From: Rehmannia glutinosa
Taxonomy: Eukaryota > Streptophyta > Magnoliopsida > Lamiales > Orobanchaceae
DNA: 64,000 nt
Assembly (NCBI GenBank): GCA_016081115.2
Contig: CM071931.1
Location: 25,086,317-25,150,316, forward strand
Direction of reading: 5' to 3'
Part shown: in pieces, positions 55,818-64,000 of the stretch
Position numbering within the stretch: position 1 is the stretch's first letter
Layout of the letters: every line of letters begins with the position of its first letter
Notes under the pieces: model-generated
The model's input: only the letters and a program-made list of their open reading frames with translations
Database searches by the model: none
Told to the model about the DNA's origin: nothing
Translations under genes and position numbers: made by a program

Positions 55818-56692
55818 CCTTTTGCTTGACCTCAAGCAAATAGTAATGTCCATAAACTCAATCAAGAAATATAATGCTTATTTTGAAAATTGATTTTTGC
55901 ATAACATCAAGTTCCATCCACCTCGGATCATTCCTCATCGATTCCTAACCTTCGCAATAAACTCACTTGGCTAAATTAAACAATTAGTCAAAGTGTTTGG
56001 CTTTCTTTACAAAATTTCAAATTTCTATCAAAAGTTGCAACCCTTGTATTCATGCATAAATTACACAAGTACTAGTCCTTTTATTCGCAAGGACTTCCCG
56101 AAACATTATTTCACTAGGTGTAAACTTCGGATGTTTTCCAAAGGCTTTCCCATACTCATGTTTGAGCCGCCGTTTTACGTAAAAGTTAAACAGGGGGCAC
56201 ATAAATGCTCCTAGTTACTAAGCAGCTCAACCAACGGAGTATAATCTCGATTGTTCCATTTTTTTTCTTTTTTTTATAGCGCTCTTTATTGCATTTTTTT
56301 TCGGTGCTTATACCGCAATAAATTTTTTTTAGTTGCAAGGCTAGCAATTTTGTAATACATAAAGCAATAAAAATAAGGGTTTTAACTCAATTAACATCAA
56401 TGAAATCTCGTAATTCACACCCCACAACCTCGAATATTGTTTAACCATTGCCTAACTCGTTTATCAAAAGGGTTAATTCACGACTTAGTCAAATCCTATG
56501 GATCAAGTTCACAATGTCATTTCCTAATTAAGTCTCAAATTAATGCATCTATTTCGAGTTAACTAAATAACATTATTATTAAACTAGGGATAATTAATAG
56601 GCAAAGTAAAAATTTTATTACAAGCAATCAACTTATATTATCAATGACGAATTGTCCCCCCACACTTAAAACACGCATTAACCTCAATGCGT
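55818..56692 (-). mobile_element. 3' untranslated region of the Athila-like element
   Basis: Non-coding; begins on the - strand after the env-position ORF with TTTTAAGTGTGGGGGGACAA (56650-56672), a second PPT-like G-run. T-rich between 56255 and 56330. Confidence 0.55.
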
Positions 56693-58420
56693 TTAAAAAA
56701 ATATGAAAGAGAAGATAAAATACGTCCCTGAAAATTTTGGAGATTGATAAGTAATGTCATAAGAACATCCGCCTATGATTCTACAAAAGCCAAATGTAGA
56801 AGAAAACACAAAAACAAAAATAGAAAAATTAGAGTAGTGAAAAATAACATTCAAAAAATAGCAAACATCCGCATGCAAAAGGAGAAAAAAACACACAAGA
56901 ACAAAGAAAAGAGAAACAGACAAGACAAATTTTTTTCCGGGAAAATCACTGATTATCCTCGGGCGATGGTGGAGGGTGGAGAGGCAAAAAGATAGCGTCC
57001 AATTCTGTTCGATATTTTGCACCTGACTGTCAAGTGAGTTTATCTGGACACTCATGTCTCTCATGAGGGTGTGGAGGCCGATCATCTGTTGCTGCATGTC
57101 AGTCATCTGATGCCGAAAATGGATGAAGTTGTCTTACATAGAATCAAGGCGTGATAGGACAACATCCAAACCAGTGGCGTGGACTTGGCTCGGAGCCGAG
57201 GATGAGCACGAGGCGATGGGATGAGTGGAACGTGCAACCTGTGGTTCATCTGTATCAGTATCATCTGCGCCTTTACTGTCATCCTCCAAGGCAGTAGGTT
57301 GGGGTAGGTAGGCGCCATCCGGGTTCCATTTATGGTTGTTAAAATATTTTCGACTAGTAGGATCACAAAATTCTCCTGCCTTAGTTAAAAATTTGGAACC
57401 GATCAGACTGTCCTTAGTAATAAAAATTCTTTCTACCACGTGATAATTAAGGCCGGCCACATCAGAAACTCCAAAATGTAAGGCAATAAGTGACACAAAA
57501 TGTCCCATCCCCAACTTGTATGCACTCTTCTTCTGAATCCGATAGAATGTATCAAAAACAAAAATGGTAGTGCATATTTGGATACGGGACTTAGCGCAAT
57601 AGATAAAAAATAACTCCGGGCATGTCACTTTGTTATTTTCATCTTTTCCAAATACTGATGTGCAAGAAATTTGTGAAACAAATAAATGGCCCGATCCTAA
57701 ATGAACCCGCTGGGCGTCCCCTTACTCGAAAATTATCAAAACCAGTCAATTCCAACCAAAATTGCTTTGTATTAAAAGAGTTCCGGATAGATCGCAATCC
57801 TCTAGCAGAAAACCCAAAAATCGGTTTCATGACTTTATAATCCACTTTATATTCAACCCCAAGCAAGCGACAAGTGAAATTCATCAAGTGTGTGTAAAAA
57901 AAACGAAGTGTAGTGTAAAACTCAACAACCAACTCTGAATACGCAACACCCAACAATTTAATAAACTTCTTCCACCCCAAAGCCTCAACAAGAGTCATAA
58001 ATTCATCTTTCAACCCTAAATCATCTAAAATTCATAAATTAAGAAGGTGAGCATCAGGTACCTCGCGTTGACTAACCCGTGTATACCGTTGCCCCTCCTC
58101 CCCAGAGTAGATTGGGAAGAGAGCGTTGAATTGCTCGGCTAAATCAACTGGGGCCATTGGAGTGTCCTCGTGAGCCCTAGAAGTCCCTTCTTATGCCCTT
58201 TTGCCTCGAGGTGGTGCCATTGGTAGAAGATACATACTTAATCGGAGTGCCTTGATGTTGTGGAAGTCGAATTTGGGTATGGGGTAGATTTGGAGAGGAT
58301 TTGGAGTTGAAGATTTGGGGAAAATATCGCCTCTGCCCATCTGTTAAATCCCCTGTTTGCCTAGGTGCGCGTTCGCGCAGTTTGGCGGCTCGCACCCCCC
58401 TGCGCGCGTCCCGTGATGGC
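56693..58420 (-). pseudogene. Env-position ORF of an Athila-like element, broken
   Basis: Frames in order: 58395-58177 (MRAAKLRERAPRQTGDLTDG, proline and basic-rich), 58013-57639 (LVEALGWKKFIKLLGVAYSE, EFYTTLRF, VMKPIFGFSARGLRSIRNSF), 57628-57134 (KLGMGHFVSLIALHFGVSDV, then an acidic DSKGADDTDTDEPQ tail) and 57106 onward (MTDMQQQMIGLHTLMRDMSV, a coiled coil). The pattern resembles the variable ORF after integrase in Athila elements (sometimes called env-like or putative plant transposon protein). At least three frame breaks. No signal peptide or membrane anchor is seen, so envelope function is not supported by this sequence. Confidence 0.65.
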
Positions 58421-58599
58421 TACTGACCTTCCACTGCGCGTCCACGCACGTTCTATTATATATATATTTATTTATTTATAAAATGACTATTATATATATA
58501 TTTATAAAAATAGAAAAACTCAAACAAACCATTAGATCCGGTTAGTCGAGAAAATAAGAAAATAATATTAAAAATGGAAAAAAACTTGGGTTGCCTCCC

Positions 58600-58790
58600 A
58601 ATAAGCGCTTATTTAACGTCTTAGCTTGTTGATACCTGATTACGGTCTTAAGTGACTTCTTCGAAGCTTATGCTCTCAATTCCTTCAGCCCGAGATACCC
58701 CTTCAAAATATGGCTTTACCCGATGGTCATTCACCTTGAAAGATTCATGCATCTTGGATTAAGTAATTTTACCGTTTCATAAGGGTATAC
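58600..58790 (-). pseudogene. Athila-like integrase C-terminal end
   Basis: The - strand reads ESFKVNDHRVKPYFEGVSRA, then IESISFEEVT, a stop, then DVK, a stop and ALIGRQPKF. F-VN--R-KPYFEG and A-LGRQP are standard for the end of Athila pol. It continues at 60130 on the far side of the hAT-like insertion. Confidence 0.78.
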
Positions 58791-58792
58791 CT

Positions 58793-60128
58793 AGGGGTGT
58801 GCACGGTTCGGTTTGGTCCGGAGATTTAGAAATCTCCAGAACCGTCCCGAAGTTCGCAGATCCCAAAATTAAATCTCCAGAACCGAACTATAAAAAAATC
58901 TCCATCCCAAACCGTCCCGAAAGTTCGGTACGGTTTGGGACAGAGATTCGGTTCTAATGGGACAGTACAGAACAATTCGGGATAGTTCGGAGAAACAGAG
59001 ATTCAAATATTTCACAAATAAAACACACAAAAAAAAGGTGAAAAGAAAAATCACGGTAAAAATTATTAAACGGTTATACTTTCAATCTTTTTTTAGTGCA
59101 ATTCCTAAAATACATACTAAACTATTAGTATTATACGAGTTTAAATTTTTGATAATTTATATTTAACTTTTACATAAAGTTTCTTTAATTTATATTTAAG
59201 TGCTAAATTTTTAATATTGTAATTCTAAATCTTTCTTTCATGATATAGACTATAGTACTATACTGCATATTATTTAATATCAATTTAACTTTTAAATCAT
59301 TTTTATCTAATTTATAGTCGAAAGTATTGATTTTTCATTTTTGATTTTAACATAATATGTTTAAGATATTATGTTATTCATATTAGTAAAAGTCTAGAAT
59401 CCAAACGAATGACAAATTTAGTAGCCTTAATTACGCAATAATATTCTATAAACTTGGCATATTGCCATATGCTCTTGACTTAGGAAAAATATAATTGACT
59501 AATAACTTTGATAAACTTATGAAACAAAAATATATAATCTCAATGTCTTAATTTCTTGGTTAGACGATTACTCTAGTTTATGTGCAATGTACTAATCATT
59601 TAAACTAATTTTAATTCAATTAATTTTCTTGATTAGAGGATGAGTCTAGTTATGATCCTTAATAAGTAAAATATCATCAAATTAAATATTTTCTACAAAT
59701 AAAATATGATTTTATAATTTAATTTATTGGGTCCATTTAAATAAATTAATATGACTTAACTATTAATGAATTAAATATATATTCAATTATTCATTTGATA
59801 TATTGATAAAACATGACAAATATTTAATTTGATAATTTTTTAGTATTATATAGTATTGAATTTCAAAGGAATTTCTAGTTAATTTAATATCAAAATATAA
59901 ATAAGATAAAAATATTGTATATGTATATATAAAACTTATTTTAAAATCGGTTCTAGTTTCGGATATTTGGTTTGGTACGGTTCTCGGTATGGATATTTGA
60001 AAAATCTCCAGAACCGTACCATGAAAATTTTCGATACGGTTCGGTTCGGGAAAAGTTAAAAAGTCAATGGATATATTCGGTTCGGATATCGGTTCGGGTT
60101 CAGTGATCTCCAAGTCCCGTGCACACGC
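58793..60128. mobile_element. 1.3 kb hAT-like insertion in the integrase
   Basis: TATACCT is at 58786-58792 and 60129-60135. The insert starts AGGGGTGTGCACGGTTCGG and ends GTCCCGTGCACACGC, an inverted pair. Subterminal regions are packed with GGTTCGG/CCGAACC and TCTCCAGAACCG words on both strands; the core is AT-rich. There is no transposase, so it is a non-autonomous element of 1336 bp. The duplication is 7 bp with an 8th base mismatched. Confidence 0.8.
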
Positions 60129-60854
60129 TATACCTCTTCGATCTTAAATGGCCCGTTCCATGTTGAATTTAGTTTCCTGGGAATAACCGCAGCCGTGAGT
60201 TAAATAAAAGGACTTTCATTCCTGGTTCGAGATTTTTATGGATAATCCTTTTATCGTGCAACCACTTGACTTTATCTTTGTATATTCGCGTATTTTCATA
60301 TGCGTCATTCTTAAGCTTCGTCGATTCGAGACATTGCAACTTTCTTTCGACTCGACTTTGTCCAAGTCAAAATTTGTTGCTTTGATAACCCAATATGCCT
60401 TGTACTCCACTTCAATCGGTAAATGACACGCTTTCCGAAAACTAGTCTATTGGGGCTCATTCGAAAACTTTTTTATACGTTCGTATGCCTGAGCAAATTA
60501 TATAACTTGGTAGTGATCTTTCCTTGTAGGTTTCTTTGTCTTCTCCAAAATCCTCTTTATTTGTTTTCCACTTGCCCGGAAGTTTGAGGATGATAAGTTG
60601 TAGCTACCTTATGTGTGATGCCATTTTTTTTCATCAATTTTTCGAATAATTTGTTGCAAAAATATTTTCCCCCATCGCTAATGATAGCTCTCGGGAATCC
60701 AAACCGCTTAAAATATTTTTCTGCACAAACTTTATGATAGTATTAGCATCACAAGTCCTCGTGGGGATTGCCTCAACCCACTGGGACACGTAGTCAACAG
60801 CAACAAGTATATATTCAAAACCAAAAGACTTAGGGAAAGGGCCCATGAAATCAA
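60129..60854 (-). pseudogene. Athila-like integrase core and linker
   Basis: 60846-60634: YIDFMGPFPKSFGF just before, then EYILVAVDYVSQWVEAIPTR, the start of the integrase core with its first catalytic Asp region. 60410-60216: VELEYKAYWVIKATNFDLDK, the linker of Athila/Tat integrases. The middle of the core between about 60640 and 60430 is frameshifted. The upstream part is cut at 60854 by the copia LTR. Confidence 0.82.
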
Positions 60855-61561
60855 TGTAAGTCCAAGCGGCTACGATAATCTAGAGGAGGGGTGAATAGAT
60901 TATCTCCATCTTTTTGATTATGTCCTCTTTTTCGGATAAACCAAGCGAAACAATAATGGAAGGTGCGGAATGTAAATAACACGCGTCGATTTATAGTAGT
61001 TAAACCCACCTAGGGCCTAATCTACTACCACCCCAGTATATCCGGGATGGGTTTTGAAAAAGAAAAAGAATTTTATTAATTACCACAATTAATACAAATT
61101 CAACTTACAACACCTTGAAGAGCACCACACTCTTCCTCAACACCACCTTTGGAGATTACCACAATCTCCCTTTGAAGATTACCACAATCTTCCTTCAACG
61201 GCACCTTTGAAGATCACCACAATCTTCAATCTTGAAGAATACCAAATTCTTGAAACACTTCAAGAGCACCACACTCTTGAAACACCTATCACCTAGATCA
61301 CCCAAGTGTATTCTTACCACAAGAATACTCACAAGGATGTCTTGTGTTGGATGATGACCAAAATCAAGATTACAACTCAATAAATGATATTACAATTTGA
61401 GTGCAAGTGTAATCAAGAAATGAAAGCCTAGACCTCAAGATGTGAAAGTGATAAGCTAGGCAAATTACAACAAGAATAATAACAATGAAAGAATAAGTGT
61501 TTTCTTTGAATGTATCTTGTTGTGTTGTATCTCAATTGTTGTTTGGTTGCTCCAAAACTTC

Positions 61562-61576
61562 CTCTATTTATAGGAG
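61562..61576 (-). promoter_or_regulatory. LTR TATA box
   Basis: The - strand reads TCCTATAAATAGAGGAAG. The equivalent at about 39535-39548 reads TCCTATAAATACTTG, so it is conserved in the relic. Confidence 0.65.
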
Positions 61577-61727
61577 ATGATTGAACAAGCATATGCTCCT
61601 CTTGGGGATTGAAAATCTACAGAAAAATACAATTAAAATCAAGGATATAGCTGTTAGAAATCAATCCCACAAATTAAGGAAAATCTGTCTGTTGCACAAC
61701 AGTTAGAAATTTGTTGTCAAACTTGAG

Positions 61728-62022
61728 GGCGACCGGTCGCGTACTGATAAATATTGAAAAATTACACAGCAAAATAACACGGGGTGACCGGTCCAGGGGG
61801 TGCTCGACCAGTCGACCCTACCCCTCACCGGTCGACCCCTCCAAAAATAGAACAGGAGATATTTGCAACATTCAGGTACCGGTCGATTCTTGGGCGACCG
61901 GTCGACCGGACCGGTCGACGCCCAGGGCGACCGGTCGACCTGCTCGATTTTTCCTCTGTCTCATTTTCTGTTCCAAAAATCATCTTCAGGTACGGGTTGC
62001 CCTATAGGGCGACCGATCGACC
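61728..62022. repeat. Cluster of CGACCGGTCGACC palindromes in the copia LTR
   Basis: At least eight copies or variants of GGGCGACCGGTCGACC occur in about 300 bp, including GCGACCGGTCGACCGG followed at once by ACCGGTCGACGCC near 61900-61920. Two or three more lie in the internal region at 63440-63475 (GAGGGCGACCGGTCAG, GAGGGCGACCAGTCGG). The relic LTR has only degraded copies (GGACCGATCGACC at about 39775). Confidence 0.8.
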
Positions 62023-62190
62023 AAGAGACATAAATATTGTCCAATTTATTGAAAATAACTTTGAAGAAATACTCCGAGAGTTTAGTACAAACATTATAAA
62101 TCATTTAGGAGTATTCGAACAAGAATTAAAAACATTGTTTTGGTGTAAAAACAAAATCATCAAAATTATGATAAAACCATTTATCAAACA

Positions 62191-62208
62191 ATCTCCCCCT
62201 TTTTGATG
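62191..62208 (-). other. Polypurine tract of the SIRE/Maximus-like element
   Basis: The - strand reads CATCAAAAAGGGGGAGAT and then TGTTTGATAA. This is the usual SIRE context. Confidence 0.85.
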
Positions 62209-63590
62209 ATTACAAACCAAAACAATTTAACAAGGTCGATTTTGAAAACAAAACAATTTGACCGTTTAAAAAAGAACTATCCATTGTGAGCGACAATGTT
62301 CAACGCAACATAAACACAAGGATGGGAGTAGATTTTCAAAAACATTTTTGCAAAAGCTCCCCCTATCAACATGCACAACAAGAGTAATAAAGAAGCAATC
62401 AACCAAAAGCTAAAAGCTCAGCTTTTACAACTTGAGCTTAAGTATCAAGAGCTTATAAGCTCCCCTGTCAACAAAACATCATTAGACATGAATATGAGTC
62501 CATAATACATCAAATGGACTAAGTATAATCCACAACTTATGGCTTTTAATAGCCACAACTTATAGCCTCTTTCTCGAGCTTATTTTAGCTCCCCCTGTCA
62601 ACAAAACATCATTAGACATGAATATGAGTCCATAATACATCAAATGGACTAAGTATAATCCACAACTTATGGTTTTTAATAGCCACAACTTATAGCTTCT
62701 TTCTCGAGCTTATTTTAGCTTCTTTGAGCTAATAAGCTTATAACCTGTTTCTCCCCCTTTGGAATCATCAAAAAGAATGTTAGCACGATAAAAACATCAT
62801 AATATCATATCAAAGTACGCAACTTATCCGTTGTATCGAGCTATTTGAACATTGAAGCTTATAAACCAAATAGGAGGGAAAATTCGATCATATGACTTGT
62901 AGAAGCTTATGAAAACTCATTTGATTTGCAAAACATGATCTCTATAAATATATAAGACTTTTGAAATCGAGAGAATCATGTAGGTGGTGAATTTTCATTG
63001 AAACATTTTATCGAACACTTGGCGGGCGTCAAAAATTGAAGAAGATATATATAGCCCTTGTAAATGTAATCAAGCCAAGTTTTTTATCACCAAAAGTAAT
63101 TTTACAAATATCATTCATCAACAATCATCATTCACAACACAATTATATACGAATTCCATCAATATATCAAGTAGAAGCATTTTCTCAAGGGTTCAACCCA
63201 ATTGAGATAAAAGGAGTAGAATTCTTACCATTTAATCGGTGAGGATGAGTAACAATGATGATAAACGAGCAATATAATCCCCAAAATATGTAATTTATGC
63301 AACAAAACTCATTTGAAGTGAATTGTGTGTGAAATTTGCAAAGGGGACGAAAAATGGAATAAAAGAGCCAAAATGGCTAAGTCTGGAAAACAGAAGCAAT
63401 TTTATCCAATATAAGGCACAGGGCGGCCCGTCCAGGCTGAGGGCGACCGGTCAGAGCTGAGGGCGACCAGTCGGCCTCAGCCCTGGCAGCCCACTGGTCC
63501 AGTCTGTTTTGAAAAATCCGAAGTTTGAACCAAAAATCCGATTTTTTGCCCCTAAGTTTTAAAAACGTGCAAAATGCAAACGTAGACCTC
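62209..63590 (-). mobile_element. Non-coding 3' internal region of the copia element
   Basis: About 1.4 kb between the RNase H remnant and the PPT without any recognisable ORF. It contains a 130-bp tandem duplication (62462-62721), several CTCCCCCT blocks that look like extra PPT-like tracts (62360, 62590, 62752) and the palindrome copies near 63440. Confidence 0.6.
62462..62721. repeat. Two-copy 130-bp tandem repeat
   Basis: 62462-62591 and 62592-62721 both read CCCCTGTCAACAAAACATCA through TCTCGAGCTTATTTTAGCT with only a few differences. The near identity suggests a recent duplication. Confidence 0.85.
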
Positions 63591-64000
63591 ATTCAATATA
63601 CATTGTGTCATAATAAAGCTTGAAATGAAGTAAAAGACTCGGCGATAAATGAACAAATGTCCGCGAATTATTTTTGAGATGGAATTAAACACATCTCAAA
63701 TTTTTGTTTAAGAAACGCAATCCCTTAAAAGAATATCGAATCTCAATATGTTTAGTTCGATTATGACGAACCATGTTTTAATCACCAGAGTTGTTATCCC
63801 AAAAAAATATGAACGTTTTTGAATTTTTGGATATACAAGCCGTAATAAGAAGTGCCTTTCAAATATTTGAAAATTTCTTTTAACGACACTTTAATGAGAT
63901 TCGTTGGGATAGTTTTGAAGTTGAGCATATAGACATAAGACATAGAGAATGTCGAGTCTAAAAGAGTAATAAATAAAGATAACCATATCTTGAATTTGAT
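63591..64000 (-). pseudogene. Copia reverse transcriptase C-terminus and RNase H remnant
   Basis: From the window edge the - strand reads FRLDILYVLCLYAQLQNYPN, ESH-SVVKRIFKYLKGTSYY and GLYIQKFKN, which is the conserved end of the copia RVT_2 domain (usually SRPDI-F-V, then ESHL-AVKRIFRYLKGT). Further on, KHGSS-/TKHIEIR-like pieces of RNase H appear in shifted frames. Several stops. The rest of pol is outside the window. Confidence 0.8.

Larger units (their letters stand above)
60855..62190 (-). mobile_element. 3' LTR of a SIRE/Maximus-like copia element
   Basis: On the - strand it starts TGTTTGATAAATGG (62190), directly after the PPT, and ends GCCGCTTGGACTTACA (60855), comparable with the CTTGGGACCTACA ends of the other SIRE LTRs. 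1336 bp. TATA box CCTATAAATAGAGG on the - strand at about 61562-61576. Its promoter-distal part is rich in ACCACACTCTTC/ACCACAATCTTC repeats (61100-61280). The relic at 38936-39800 is a second member. Confidence 0.82.

Overview
The window is plant nuclear DNA from a eudicot: long, AT-rich, gene-poor and built mostly of nested transposable elements. Supporting signs are tRNA-iMet primer sites, plant Ty3/gypsy lineages (Tekay-like, Athila-like, Tat-like), plant Ty1/copia lineages (SIRE-like, Tork/TNT1-like), a plant RepHel Helitron, an L1-type LINE ORF1, hAT MITEs, and one intron-containing host gene. That gene is a monosaccharide/H+ symporter resembling Arabidopsis STP7. No rRNA or tRNA gene, CRISPR array, organelle block or bacterial-type operon is visible.

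Layout. 1-4041: a nearly complete 4 kb LTR on the + strand. 4042-8576: non-coding, with a local tandem duplication, a hAT MITE with 8-bp TSD and two strong hairpins. 8577-23333: a tandem array of the same LTR family on the - strand (5' LTR, internal, shared LTR, truncated internal, 3' LTR fragment), flanked as one unit by the 5-bp duplication TATTT. 23334-29145: a decayed Helitron with Rep (HUH and two-Tyr motifs) and PIF1-like helicase. 29146-38935: a Tat-like LTR element invaded by an Athila-like element, itself invaded by a SIRE-like copia. 38936-44647: a relic copia LTR invaded by a Tork/TNT1 element, itself invaded by another SIRE element.

45270-50366 (-): the STP7-like gene in four exons. 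Exon 3 carries two small frame breaks, intron 2 holds a hAT MITE, and intron 3 holds a copy of the exon-3 splice-donor end. 50584-52717: a LINE copy carrying only ORF1, with a 17-bp TSD, about 220 bp upstream of the STP7 start codon; its ORF1 contains a fold-back inverted duplication. 52735-54291: AT-rich sequence ending in a textbook Helitron 3' terminus. About 54450-60854 (-): the 3' half of an Athila-like element (integrase, env-position ORF, PPT, LTR), split by a 1.3 kb hAT-like insertion. 60855-64000 (-): the 3' end of a copia element (RT/RNase H remnant, long non-coding stretch, PPT, LTR).

The STP7-like locus is the only host gene I can defend. Every other coding stretch is TE-derived and nearly all are broken. 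All calls come from reading the sequence; family names rest on remembered motifs, not on searches.
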